Source of the DNA: Planctomycetota bacterium
Lineage (GTDB): Bacteria > Planctomycetota > Planctomycetia > Pirellulales > Pirellulaceae
Length of the DNA: 64,000 bases
Assembly (NCBI GenBank): GCA_026692845.1
Contig: JAPLNM010000047.1
Location: forward strand, 62,001 to 126,000
Direction: 5' to 3'
A program made the position numbers and the translations under genes. Below the pieces are notes generated by a model. That model was not told the origin of the DNA. It saw only the letters and a program-made list of their open reading frames with translations, and did no database searches. Below are positions 18,306 to 27,261 of this stretch, in pieces (positions within the stretch are counted from its first letter, which is position 1; every line of letters starts with the position of its first letter).

Positions 18306-20576
18306 ATGACAATTGAAGTCCATAAGCCTTTCGTTGCAGATGACGAAAACCTTCCCGAGTTGACTTGGTTTCCAGTGCTCATGGGAGCATTGCTTGGAAT
18401 CGTTTTCGGGGCTTCGTCGATCTACCTGGTGCTCAAAGTCGGACTGACCGTATCGGCTTCGATTCCGGTGGCCGTTTTATCGATCACCTTGTTTCGAGCG
18501 ATCAGCCAAGCAACCGGGCTTCGAAAAACCACCATTCTGGAAAACAACATCGTCCAGACCACCGGGTCGGCTGGGGAGTCGTTAGCCTTTGGCGTCGGGT
18601 TGATCATGCCCGCCTTGATGTTGCTGGGCTTTGATATCGATGTCGTACGGGTTATGACCATCAGCATCTTTGGCGGGTTGCTAGGGATCCTGCTGATGAT
18701 TCCGCTCCGACAAGCGTTCATCGTCAAGCAGCACGGCAAACTGACGTTTCCCGAAGGACGGGCATGTGCCGAGGTCCTCATGGCCGGGGAAAAGGGAGGC
18801 GCCACTGCATCGATGGTTTTCGCTGGATTTGGACTTGGATTCCTCTACCAATTCGCCATGCAGGCTCTGAAGTTCTGGCGGGAAGAGGCTTCCATGCCCC
18901 TTTATTCAACGGCTGCCGGGAAAACAGTCGGACTCAAAGGCGCTGCCCTTTCGATCGAAGTGGCTCCGAGCTTGCTCGGTGTCGGTTACATCATCGGACC
19001 GAAGATCGCAAGCATCATGGTCGCTGGTGGCGTTCTGGCTTATTTGGTCATCGCTCCGATGATTGTGACGTTCGGAGAAGGATTGACCACTATCTTGGAA
19101 CCTGGGACCAAGCTAATTCGGGACATGACACCTGGGGAGTTGCGATCCTCCTACATCCTGTACATTGGAGCAGGCGCGGTTGCCGCTGGCGGAATCTTGA
19201 GCATGATCAAGGCTATGCCCGTGATTTTAGGGGCCGTGTTCACCAGCTTTCGCGACTTGGTCGCAAGCCGTTCGGGCCAAGGTGCAAAAAAGCTTCGTAC
19301 CGATACGGATTTGCCGATCCCGCTTGTCGTTTTGGCAAGTCTGATTCTCGTTGCGTCCTTGATGGCCGTACCGCAACTCGGGTTAGGTTTCGGGTTCACG
19401 GGGCTCGTCGCAGCAGTGATGATTGTCGTTTTTGGATTCTTGTTCGTGACCGTTGCGTCGCGGCTGACGGGCGAGATCGGTTCGTCGTCGAATCCTATCT
19501 CTGGCATGACCGTCGCTACCTTGCTCCTGACCTGCCTGATCTTGCTGGCATTCGACGGATTTGGATGGCTGACGATCAACAAAGAGATCAAACTCACTGC
19601 GTTGACCATCGCTGGGGTCGTGTGCATCGCTTCATCCAATGGAGGTAGCACGGCTCAGGCGCTCAAGACCGGGCATTTGATCGGAGCGACCCCTAAGTCG
19701 CAACAGATCGCCATCCTCATCGGGGCTCTGACCAGCGCACTTGTCGTAGGACTCGTTCTACTGGCCCTGAACGAAGCCAATACAACCTACAGCAAAAAAG
19801 CGGTCGAACCTTATCGTGACCTAAGACTCGATGTCACAGGCCTACCCAAAGACAACGTGCACTCTGGCGATTATTCGACCGACAAGAACCAGTACTATGT
19901 CCTAAATCTAGGCAAGGCCGAAACCGACAAAGCCGTTCCCCCTGGAAGGTACTTGCTCGACGAACAAGGAACCCCGGTGTACTTAGTCGATCCAGCAATC
20001 AACGGTAGTTTGAAGCAGGACGACCAAGGAAGAGATGTTTCAAAAAGCAAGTTCGATGCGCCTAAAACCGTTTTGATGCAATTGATTATCGATGGTATTC
20101 TCGATCGGCGGCTACCTTGGGGATTGGTCTTGATCGGTGTCGTGATCGCCATCACGCTCGAGCTCAGCGGTGTGGCGAGTTTGCCGTTTGCAGTAGGTGT
20201 CTACTTGCCCCTTTCGGCTTCGACTCCGATCTTTGTCGGTGGAATCATCCGTTGGTTTGTCGATTCCTACCATCGGGTTCCGAAAGACAAGGACGACGAT
20301 TCGAGTCCTGCGGTTCTGTTGAGTTCTGGCTATATCGCCGGCGGTGCGATCGCTGCGGTTTTGATTTCCTTTTTGAACTTCAAAAAGGAATGGTTTGAAG
20401 CATTGGACCTATCGGTATGGCTTGGATTCGAAGAGAAAGCCAAGAAGCTTGCCGAACATGGGGATGTTTACCAGTCGTTTCTCTATTCGAACATCCCTGC
20501 GTTGGCAGCCTTTGGTTTTCTTTCGCTCGTCCTCTTGATCATCGGGGTACTTCGCAAGAAAAGTGCAGTCGAGTAG
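18306..20576 (+). CDS. OPT family oligopeptide/metal-chelate transporter
   Basis: This 756-residue membrane protein matches the OPT family: LTWFPVLMGALLGIVFGASS near the N-terminus, an NNIVQTTGSAGESLAFGVG block, TFPEGRACAEVLMAGE, and SSNPISGMTVATLLLTCL. OPT carriers move oligopeptides or metal-chelate compounds. A hydrophilic insert of about 90 residues (about 500-590) interrupts the helices. The ATG at 18306 has GGGGGA upstream and is preferred to the one at 18276 inside the POT gene. It is the second gene of a transporter pair. Confidence 0.9.
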   Translation: MTIEVHKPFVADDENLPELTWFPVLMGALLGIVFGASSIYLVLKVGLTVSASIPVAVLSITLFRAISQATGLRKTTILENNIVQTTGSAGESLAFGVGLIMPALMLLGFDIDVVRVMTISIFGGLLGILLMIPLRQAFIVKQHGKLTFPEGRACAEVLMAGEKGGATASMVFAGFGLGFLYQFAMQALKFWREEASMPLYSTAAGKTVGLKGAALSIEVAPSLLGVGYIIGPKIASIMVAGGVLAYLVIAPMIVTFGEGLTTILEPGTKLIRDMTPGELRSSYILYIGAGAVAAGGILSMIKAMPVILGAVFTSFRDLVASRSGQGAKKLRTDTDLPIPLVVLASLILVASLMAVPQLGLGFGFTGLVAAVMIVVFGFLFVTVASRLTGEIGSSSNPISGMTVATLLLTCLILLAFDGFGWLTINKEIKLTALTIAGVVCIASSNGGSTAQALKTGHLIGATPKSQQIAILIGALTSALVVGLVLLALNEANTTYSKKAVEPYRDLRLDVTGLPKDNVHSGDYSTDKNQYYVLNLGKAETDKAVPPGRYLLDEQGTPVYLVDPAINGSLKQDDQGRDVSKSKFDAPKTVLMQLIIDGILDRRLPWGLVLIGVVIAITLELSGVASLPFAVGVYLPLSASTPIFVGGIIRWFVDSYHRVPKDKDDDSSPAVLLSSGYIAGGAIAAVLISFLNFKKEWFEALDLSVWLGFEEKAKKLAEHGDVYQSFLYSNIPALAAFGFLSLVLLIIGVLRKKSAVE

Positions 20577-20581
20577 TCATT

Positions 20582-21010
20582 GTGTTCACCCTGCGGCTTT
20601 GGAATTACTTGTCGACGGCTTGGCGATACCTTTGGCCTTCACCCTATACCCTCTTAGGGCTCTTGGTGTACCTGATTCCGATCCGAGGCAGCCGGAGTTT
20701 GTTGATGCATCGAGGTACTGTAGGAATCTTCGGTCCTGCTGTGGAACGACTTTTGCTCAGGGTACCTTTGCTTGGCGGGGCCGCTGCGATGACCTTCGGG
20801 CATGCGATTTTGGCCAGGGACCGAGCGACGTTCTTCGACACCTGGAACCATGAACGAGTCCACGTGGATCAATACCAACGATGGGGATTGCTCTTTGTAC
20901 CGATGTACCTAGGCGTTGGACTGTTGCTTAAGCTCCAACGCAAGGATCCTTATTGGGACAATCCATTCGAGATTGAGGCAAGGAGATTGGGCGATGGCCT
21001 CGACTGTTGA
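20582..21010 (+). CDS. Small membrane protein with an HExxH-xxQ-like motif
   Basis: The frame opens upstream inside the OPT gene, but the sensible start is GTG at 20582, five bases after the OPT stop, giving 142 residues. It has a hydrophobic N-terminal part (WPSPYTLLGLLVYLIPI), a second hydrophobic block (LLGGAAAMTFGHAIL) and then TWNHERVHVDQYQRWGLLF. The H-E-R-V-H pattern followed by Gln resembles a zinc-metallopeptidase-like helix found in small membrane proteins. Peptidase activity is not shown. No good ribosome site is seen; it may depend on coupling with the OPT gene. Confidence 0.6.
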   Translation: MFTLRLWNYLSTAWRYLWPSPYTLLGLLVYLIPIRGSRSLLMHRGTVGIFGPAVERLLLRVPLLGGAAAMTFGHAILARDRATFFDTWNHERVHVDQYQRWGLLFVPMYLGVGLLLKLQRKDPYWDNPFEIEARRLGDGLDC

Positions 21011-21062
21011 ATCTTCAGCCTAATTACGTCGCCCCCACCCCCGCCCAAGCTCGCATGGGATC

Positions 21063-22328
21063 TTAGAGAATCCGACACCAGTACGCTTTGAGGTACCCGG
21101 TTTCCGGACAGTGCGTGGCTACTGGATGGTCCATCGCGGCGGATCGCGTTTCAAAAATTTGAACGACCCTGCCTCGCGATCTTGTTCCGTCTGGATTCGT
21201 TCCTGTAGCTCTTGCGGCACTTTGGACCACTTGCATGAACGAAGGACCGTCGAGCAATCCGGCACAGCAACAGGTCAGTAGGATTCCACCGGGTTTGACC
21301 AATTGGATGGCCAAACGGTTCAAGTCGATGTGCTTGCGGGTCCCCTCCTCGAGCTCGGTCCGGGAGCGGATGAGTTTCGGAGGATCGAGTACTACGATAT
21401 CGAACTGTTTGTTGTTTCGTGCCATATCGCGCATGTAGGCGAATGCATCGGCGTGGACGTATCGAACTCGTACGTCATTGATGTCGGCATTTTTCTTGGC
21501 CATGACCAAGGCTTCTTCGTCGAGGTCCACACCGACAACCTCGGATGCTTGGCCGGATTTTGCCGCAGCGACGGAAAAACCACCTGAGTAGCAACAAACA
21601 TCGAGGACGCTTTTACCCTTCGCATGGCCTGCAAGAATCGCTCGGTTCTCCCGTTGGTCGCAGAAAAAACCGGTTTTGTGACCCGTGCCGAAATGGATCC
21701 GGTATTTCACCTGGTTTTCTTCGACCGTCATGTACGCCGGGAAATTTTCGGATTTCGAGTCCTGCCAGATTCCGCCTTCCTGACTTGTGAACTGAGGAGA
21801 AGGGCGAACCAAGGCGTGTTTGGTACCCAGCATAGGATGCAAGCGTTCGAGGATTTCGTTGGCGCGTTGCGCCATGCCCAAGCTGAACACCTCGGCGCTT
21901 AAGCAATCCCCATAGCGATCGACGACAAGCCCGGGGAAACCATCCGATTCGCCGTGGAGGACTCGATACGCATTGGTCGTTTTGGGAATCTGCAACGTAT
22001 GGTGTCTCAGGTGGACCGCATCGTTCAGAAGCGTGTCCCACTGCGCTAGGGTCGGAAGCTCAGCTTGCCAAAAGTAAAGTCGGACGGCCACTTCGGATCG
22101 AGGATTGTAGATCCCGTATCCGAATAAGATCGGCTCGTGCTTGGGCTGATTCGGAGTCGGATCGGTGTCTGTGGCGTAGACGGCTACCCAATCTCCAGGT
22201 TGCGGATTTCCCTCGGCGCGTTCGATTCTTTTACGAAAGATATTCGGATGCCTGCTTGGGCGAGGCATGTACACTCGGGCGATAGGCTCCGAAGGATTCG
22301 GCACAAGCGCATTGGTCGTATTTCGCAT
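21063..22328 (-). CDS. rlmI: RlmI-like 23S rRNA (cytosine-5) methyltransferase
   Basis: A PUA-type N-terminal domain (ARVYMPRPSRHPNIFRKRIE) is followed by a linker with DGFPGLVVDRYGD and a Rossmann methyltransferase. Motif I is SVLDVCCYSGGFSVAAA, then GVDLDEEALVMAK, FDIVVLDPPKLIRS and LLTCCCAGLL, where the cysteines match the catalytic Cys region of RlmI. The predicted reaction is methylation of a cytosine in 23S rRNA with SAM. The ATG at 22328 gives 421 residues, and the upstream gene ends 29 bases away; a longer frame to 22511 would run into that gene. The gene symbol follows similarity only. Confidence 0.8.
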   Translation of the reverse strand: MRNTTNALVPNPSEPIARVYMPRPSRHPNIFRKRIERAEGNPQPGDWVAVYATDTDPTPNQPKHEPILFGYGIYNPRSEVAVRLYFWQAELPTLAQWDTLLNDAVHLRHHTLQIPKTTNAYRVLHGESDGFPGLVVDRYGDCLSAEVFSLGMAQRANEILERLHPMLGTKHALVRPSPQFTSQEGGIWQDSKSENFPAYMTVEENQVKYRIHFGTGHKTGFFCDQRENRAILAGHAKGKSVLDVCCYSGGFSVAAAKSGQASEVVGVDLDEEALVMAKKNADINDVRVRYVHADAFAYMRDMARNNKQFDIVVLDPPKLIRSRTELEEGTRKHIDLNRLAIQLVKPGGILLTCCCAGLLDGPSFMQVVQSAARATGTNPDGTRSRGRVVQIFETRSAAMDHPVATHCPETGYLKAYWCRIL

Positions 22329-22357
22329 CGATGGATTTGGTTCTTCGGACGTAGGGG

Positions 22358-23548
22358 TTATCTTCGAAAGGATTCGAGTTCCGCGAGCAAAGCTTCGACG
22401 CGCGGAGATCGGTGGTCGATGCTTGGGACTGTCTCTAGGAGTAGTCCAGCGATTTGACGCAGAAGGAGTTGGACTTCCGGTACGCGATTGGCGATCTCGT
22501 TTTGTTGCCAACGGTCTTCAGGAAAGCAGTAAACCTCACCAAGGTGTTCTTCGGCAATCGAAAGGCTACCTTCTGGATCCCGAATCGTCTCGAACCGCGC
22601 GCTCCAATGCTCGGTACAAAGTGCGATCTCGTAGACTCCGGTTGCCCACGCTAACTGGCAAGCAGCGCTAGGATCGTCCGAAAGGATCTCATTGTTCCCA
22701 TGGGTGATCTGATCGATCCATCGAGCAAGATGACTCGGTTGATGGATTTGGCTTTTTCTAACCCCGAGTTTCATTTCTTGATTAGGCCGAACGATCCAGG
22801 GTGTGTGCAGCCGTTCTGAGTATGCGTCAGCGACAGGAAATTGGCCTTCTGGGAAATCCATGGCGCGATCGCCTAGTCCTACTCGACGATGTTCGCCGAG
22901 AGGAAACCCAAGGATACCGGCAATGGAGATCCAGCAATTTTCCGCGATACCGATCTCTTGGAGAGTTTGAAGGATTAGTTCCAATCCTTGATCGATGCAG
23001 ATGGACTGCGCTCCTGCACCGCAGGCGTTTCCAAAGAGCAAATCGGGGTCAAAATCCGATGGAAGGATCAGTTCCGGAGGGACTTGGTCTACCGGCGGAT
23101 CGGGATCCTGACTGTCGCACATCAACTTTCGGAATTCATAGGGAGCATCCCAAGTTCCACGCAATCCTTTGGAATGGATCCACAGAAAAGGGGTTTTCTG
23201 GCGTTGCTCCAGCCAACATTCCAGGGACTCTGTAAGGAGGTGTTCAAAAGACTCTTGTTTCGATGCGGGTGTCACCTCAAGCCGGTCTATTTCCTCGAGT
23301 TGCCGGAGCATTCCGATCGCAGGGAGGCTATCTGTAGCCACGAGCCACCGATCGGCCTGGAGGCCTTGCAAGATCGCTTGGAGATTTGGTTCTAGATGGA
23401 TCGAGTGCATCCAGAATTGGTCGAACACGATGCCGTGCGCGGCGAGTCGGTCCACGTTGGGAGTTGGAAGAAGTGCGTTACCGTAGCAACCTGCAAGATT
23501 CACTCCCCAGCCTTCGATCGTGACCAATATACCGCTAGGGGTACCCAT
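22358..23548 (-). CDS. Sulfatase/alkaline phosphatase-fold protein lacking the catalytic residue
   Basis: The 396-residue protein keeps the sulfatase outline: an N-terminal strand, then LAGCYGNALLPTPNVDRLAAHGIVFDQF, exactly like sulfatases before their active site. The Cys/Ser-x-Pro-x-Arg signature is replaced by a stretch with HLEPNLQA, and the first metal-binding Asp pair reads IEGWG. It is therefore probably inactive as a sulfatase and may bind substrate or do something else. The ATG at 23548 is one base after the upstream stop, so it is transcribed with the beta-propeller gene. It has no signal peptide, unlike most planctomycete sulfatases. Confidence 0.7.
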   Translation of the reverse strand: MGTPSGILVTIEGWGVNLAGCYGNALLPTPNVDRLAAHGIVFDQFWMHSIHLEPNLQAILQGLQADRWLVATDSLPAIGMLRQLEEIDRLEVTPASKQESFEHLLTESLECWLEQRQKTPFLWIHSKGLRGTWDAPYEFRKLMCDSQDPDPPVDQVPPELILPSDFDPDLLFGNACGAGAQSICIDQGLELILQTLQEIGIAENCWISIAGILGFPLGEHRRVGLGDRAMDFPEGQFPVADAYSERLHTPWIVRPNQEMKLGVRKSQIHQPSHLARWIDQITHGNNEILSDDPSAACQLAWATGVYEIALCTEHWSARFETIRDPEGSLSIAEEHLGEVYCFPEDRWQQNEIANRVPEVQLLLRQIAGLLLETVPSIDHRSPRVEALLAELESFRR

Positions 23549-23549
23549 G

Positions 23550-24458
23550 CTATTTGTTTTCAATGGCAAACCATTTGACTAAACCGCTTTGAGTCCATTT
23601 GAAGACGGCTTGAGCATGCGGATCGACGATGGCGGGTTGATCATCGACTAGGAACAGGCCGACAGGGTTTTTCAACGGCTCACCCGAGACAACCAGTTTT
23701 GGTTCCTCACCGAGTTTCCAAGACCAAATCCCTTTGCGATAGCCGTCGCTTACAAAAATTTGATCCTTAGAGTTGACGACCACTTGATGCGGAAAATCGA
23801 AAACCCGCGTCGAAACGATTGGCTCAATTTGGCCATCTTTCGAAAGCCTAATGAGTTGTTGTTCGTCCTGCGATATAACCCAGATACGATCCGCATAGTC
23901 GACAAAAACTCCTCGCGGATTGACTTGGGCAAAAATCGCAGGTTCGGAGCCGGGTGCCGATTGCTTCCACAGGACGCGGCGTTCAAGATCTGCGATCAGT
24001 AAGGAGCCATCGCTCAGGAAAGCCAAATCGACAGCAATGCCGATCTTGGCATTGAGGGTCCCGGTCCAGCGGCCGTCGGCATCTTTACGGTAGACCTCTC
24101 GCGTGGCCGGATCGCCGAGTGCAATTTCCCCGGACGGTGAAATTGCAATACACCGTACGGCATTAAGCGCTTGACGGAACTTGTTGCTACCCTGGACTTC
24201 GAGTTTGAGTTCATTGTTTTGAAAAAACCAGACGCCTGGCTTGTTTCGATCTACGATCCACACGCCTCCAGATTTGTCGAGGACACCATCCAAAGGGTAG
24301 ACTTTGGAGGCCTCTCGAGTGGTGGACGACTTGGTGGAAGCTTCCGTGGACTGCGCACCAGCTTTTTGGTCAAGCCGAAAAACAACATCCAGGGAAATCA
24401 ACAGAAAGGAGGCCAGAAAAATGCGAGCGCAAGGTCGGTACAAAAGATACAGTTGCAT
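23550..24458 (-). CDS. Secreted NHL/SMP-30-like beta-propeller protein
   Basis: The ATG at 24458 opens a signal peptide (ARIFLASFLLISLDVVF). The mature protein repeats blades of about 40-45 residues: VWIVDRNKPGVWFF, IALGDPATREVYR, LLIADLERRVLWK, IWVISQDEQQLIRL and IFVSDGYRKGIWSW. The pattern of hydrophobic strand, Asp, turn, then Trp/Tyr is that of six-bladed NHL or gluconolactonase-like propellers. No catalytic triad is evident, so a binding or structural role in the periplasm is possible. The frame extends to 24557 but without a signal-like start. It is followed by the sulfatase-fold gene after one base. Confidence 0.7.
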   Translation of the reverse strand: MQLYLLYRPCARIFLASFLLISLDVVFRLDQKAGAQSTEASTKSSTTREASKVYPLDGVLDKSGGVWIVDRNKPGVWFFQNNELKLEVQGSNKFRQALNAVRCIAISPSGEIALGDPATREVYRKDADGRWTGTLNAKIGIAVDLAFLSDGSLLIADLERRVLWKQSAPGSEPAIFAQVNPRGVFVDYADRIWVISQDEQQLIRLSKDGQIEPIVSTRVFDFPHQVVVNSKDQIFVSDGYRKGIWSWKLGEEPKLVVSGEPLKNPVGLFLVDDQPAIVDPHAQAVFKWTQSGLVKWFAIENK

Positions 24459-24660
24459 GGTCCGAGTTCGGCAAAACCAATGGGAAATCACGGCGGAATA
24501 ATCGATTAACGACTCAGGGTTTGAGCCGTTCCAAGGATTGTACCGCAGAAAAAACATCGGATGGAGTCGAACGCCAAAAGCCGTCGGATTAAACGAGACC
24601 GTAGCACTGAAGATGTGGATCTAGTGCCAAGTCGCTCGAGTAAAACCAGGGAACTCAACT

Positions 24661-25854
24661 TTAGGGAACAACCGGCGAAACGATCACGTTGGAATCATCG
24701 TCATTAGCGACAGCCAATCCGATGGCCGTCAGACCACCGATGAGTGCCAAGGGCGCGAGCCCTCCTCCGAATCCACCACCGATTCCGCCTCCTCCACCAC
24801 CTCCACCACCGCCGCCACCGGCAACTCCGCAACAACCTGACATAGGAAGCGGACAGCAGGTTTCCTCGAAGGGTACCGCTGTTTCGGCGGTCATCGTTGC
24901 CCCGAGGCAGTCGCTAGCAGCCAACTCAACGTTCAACATCGGGACGGCGTCTTGTTGCACCGAAGCGTGAACGAACTTACGTCCATCTTGTGCGACCGAA
25001 GTGCTTGAACCGCTATCGTCGCCACCCTTACCGACGGCTACGAAGCCTAGTGCTGCGATCCCTGCGGGACCCGAGGCAACAAACCCGTAATTCCCAGGTG
25101 GAATGTTATCGAAGCGATAATTTCCATTGCGATCCGCGCGAGTCTTTGCAACTTCGTTGCCCGCATGGGTGAGGTAAATTTGTGTTCCGCTGAGATCTCG
25201 GTTGCCACCTGGAATGGAAACCCGACCGCGAATTCCACCGTTCTCGTCGATCGCAATCCGTCCACTGTTCCAGAATTTCCTACCTTCTCCGACGGGGTCT
25301 TTGTCGAACTGCTCCAAACTGGTGGTCCTTGGGATCGAGCCGCTGCGAATGAGCGAAACGACGCGTTCGGTCGCAGGGGTCAGTGTTCTTACTTGAATCC
25401 CGCCCGGAAGATGCTTTCCGGACGTCGCATCCAGGATCGTCAGGGACATCACAGCAAGCGTACTTGGGTTGTGCACAACCAAAGCGTAAACACCAGGTTT
25501 GATGTCCGAAAATCGGAACGAGCCGTCCTCGGCTGTTGTTACCGAAGCGACCGTTTTGCCGTTTTGTACCAGAGCCAAATCAATGCCGCTTTGTTTGATT
25601 TGGTTTTCACCAGCCGGAGTCCCGAGTGTACCCCAGAAAGACCCATCAGATGCCAAATGGAGCCATTGATGATGGTTCAATCCATCTGCAGGAAGCTCTC
25701 TGGAAGACTGTTCGAGGGTCGTTTGAACCGCAGGTACTGCAAGGCTTTCAGCAACGGTCGCTGCTTGCTCTTGAGCAATGCTATAAACGCCCTGCGTGGT
25801 CAAAACAAGAGCAAGCGTTGCAGACAGATGATATCGGAAGATAGATTTGGACAT
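24661..25854 (-). CDS. Secreted protein with two carboxypeptidase-regulatory-like domains and a glycine-rich C-terminus
   Basis: This 397-residue protein has an N-terminal signal (LSATLALVLTTQGVYSIAQ). Two Ig-like repeats of the carboxypeptidase regulatory/Cna-B type follow, at about residues 75-140 (TTAEDGSFRFSDIKPGVYALVV) and 200-265 (ADRNGNYRFDNIPPGNYGFVA). Next come a cysteine cluster (EETCCPLPMSGCC) and 12 consecutive glycines. A hydrophobic segment (APLALIGGLTAIGLAVA) and an acidic NDDDSN tail close the protein. The last part looks like a membrane or wall anchor signal of a type I do not recognise. It may be an extracellular matrix component. The ATG at 25854 is chosen to place the signal at the N-terminus. 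Confidence 0.65.
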   Translation of the reverse strand: MSKSIFRYHLSATLALVLTTQGVYSIAQEQAATVAESLAVPAVQTTLEQSSRELPADGLNHHQWLHLASDGSFWGTLGTPAGENQIKQSGIDLALVQNGKTVASVTTAEDGSFRFSDIKPGVYALVVHNPSTLAVMSLTILDATSGKHLPGGIQVRTLTPATERVVSLIRSGSIPRTTSLEQFDKDPVGEGRKFWNSGRIAIDENGGIRGRVSIPGGNRDLSGTQIYLTHAGNEVAKTRADRNGNYRFDNIPPGNYGFVASGPAGIAALGFVAVGKGGDDSGSSTSVAQDGRKFVHASVQQDAVPMLNVELAASDCLGATMTAETAVPFEETCCPLPMSGCCGVAGGGGGGGGGGGGIGGGFGGGLAPLALIGGLTAIGLAVANDDDSNVIVSPVVP

Positions 25855-26254
25855 AGCGGCGGGTTGAATTTTTGGGCCAAGTGATGAAAGCGTCAAGTGT
25901 GTAAGTCTATTCCTCGGAAAACGACATACAAGAGAAATCGGAGCAAGTAGGGTGGTGAATTTGGTAAATCGGGGAGGATATTCGGTCGGTTTCGGATCCT
26001 GGATCCGATTCTAGCGAACCCGATGGACCTGCATAAGGCATTTTGATGCACGATTTTGCTCAGCTGTTTTCTCGAAAACCCTGTGTTTCGGATTATACTT
26101 GTCGAGTTGGCTCTAGGGATTTGGAAGCTGGATCGAGCTCAAGGCGTTTCGACCCCAGCCATTTCTTTAGGATAATATCCAGCGGTTATCAGAAGCGATG
26201 GATCTGCGTGGTATTTTTTTCCTGGTTTTTGCGCAAGGATTACAAGGTACACCC
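25855..26254. other. 400-bp non-coding divergent region
   Basis: This separates two divergent genes. It contains a 15-base near-palindrome at 25993-26007 (CGGATCC, T, GGATCCG), a possible operator. A TATACT at 26094-26099 resembles a -10 box for the TIM-barrel gene, with no good -35 box at the right distance. No gene is seen in it. Confidence 0.4.
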
Positions 26255-27181
26255 ATGGCGAAACGGCCCCGGATCAGCGCTTTCCCCAAGTGCTACTTGG
26301 AGGAGATATCCCAAAAGCGGACGATGAGCGTTTTCGATTGGATTCAGATGGCCAAGGACTTGCCGGCCGAGGGTTTGGAAATGTACGAGGGTTTCCTCTG
26401 GGAGCTTACAGATTCCTTTCTAGGACGATTGTCCGATGCACTTTCTCGATCCAATTTTGCGATGCCAATGCTTTGCTGTTCGCCGGATTTTACGCATCCA
26501 GATAGGTCAAAGCGGGTCGCGGCAGTCGAGTACCAAAAGAAAATGATTGAGGTTGCCTTCAAACTCGGAGGCCAAGGAACAGTGTGTCGGGTCCTGAGTG
26601 GACAAAGATGGCCCGAGGTGGAACTCGAACAGGGTTTAGAGTACGCGGCTGAGGGAATATTGGCATGCATCCCTACGGCGGAGTCCCATGGAGTGGTATT
26701 GGGAATCGAGAACCATTACAAGGATGGTTTTTGGCTTTATCCGGAGTTCGCTCAAAAGAAAGAGGTGTTTTTGGCACTCTTAGATCGCATACCCGCATCG
26801 GCAAATTTTGGAGTACAGTACGACCCTAGCAATGCGTTTGTAGCGGGTGATGACCCATTGGAACTACTCGATGCGGTGTTACCGCGAGTCGTGAGTATGC
26901 ATGCGAGCGATCGATACCTGGCCCCTGGGGCGAGCCTAGAGGACCTCAAACACGCCGAGGGGAGCGCGGGGTACTCGAAACTCCTACTTCATGGAGTAAC
27001 TGGAAAGGGACTTAACGATTACCCGGAGATTTTCCGTCGGCTCGCCGAAAGCCGGTACTCCGGTTGGATCAGTATCGAAGACGGAATGAACGGCATGGAG
27101 GAAATGCGAGAATCACTTCTATTTCTCCATCAGATGGTAGAAAAGTTCTACGATGCCGATGGAATACCACCGGCATCATAA
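26255..27181 (+). CDS. TIM-barrel sugar phosphate isomerase/epimerase
   Basis: This 308-residue cytosolic protein of the xylose isomerase-like barrel family starts at the ATG at 26255, which has AAGG upstream; a longer frame from 26198 adds a hydrophobic leader of doubtful value. LEMYEGFLWEL supplies an acidic residue, then VVLGIENHYKDG, FGVQYDPSNAFVAGDD, RVVSMHASDRYL and GWISIEDGMNGM contribute the expected Glu, Asp, His and Glu metal ligands. The substrate is unknown; its role is probably sugar isomerisation or epimerisation. It is unrelated in sequence detail to the Tat-exported paralogue at 15 kb. Confidence 0.8.
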   Translation: MAKRPRISAFPKCYLEEISQKRTMSVFDWIQMAKDLPAEGLEMYEGFLWELTDSFLGRLSDALSRSNFAMPMLCCSPDFTHPDRSKRVAAVEYQKKMIEVAFKLGGQGTVCRVLSGQRWPEVELEQGLEYAAEGILACIPTAESHGVVLGIENHYKDGFWLYPEFAQKKEVFLALLDRIPASANFGVQYDPSNAFVAGDDPLELLDAVLPRVVSMHASDRYLAPGASLEDLKHAEGSAGYSKLLLHGVTGKGLNDYPEIFRRLAESRYSGWISIEDGMNGMEEMRESLLFLHQMVEKFYDADGIPPAS

Positions 27182-27220
27182 GAAAAAATTAACATACTAG
27201 ATGTCCTTTAAGCACCAAAA

Positions 27221-27261
27221 AATCTAGGCATTCTCACCAGTCCGCCTATTCGGCCTAGATT
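27221..27261. repeat. 9-bp perfect inverted repeat with 23-nt loop
   Basis: AATCTAGGC at 27221-27229 is the exact reverse complement of GCCTAGATT at 27253-27261. It lies downstream of the TIM-barrel gene. Six As lie at its left edge, so only on the minus strand would it look like a Rho-independent terminator, where no gene needs one. It could instead be a plus-strand transcript end structure or an operator. Confidence 0.5.

Noticed and set aside
18764-19648. A 294-codon frame inside the OPT gene
   Set aside because: It overlaps a clear transporter, has Arg- and Cys-rich composition typical of shadow frames and shows no motif.
24689-24970. A proline-rich plus-strand frame
   Set aside because: It is the reverse strand of the glycine run in the secreted protein, so the proline run is only an antisense effect.
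26094-26099. TATACT as a -10 promoter element
   Set aside because: It has no convincing -35 box at a fitting distance and lies 150 bases from the start, so it is mentioned only within the non-coding region.
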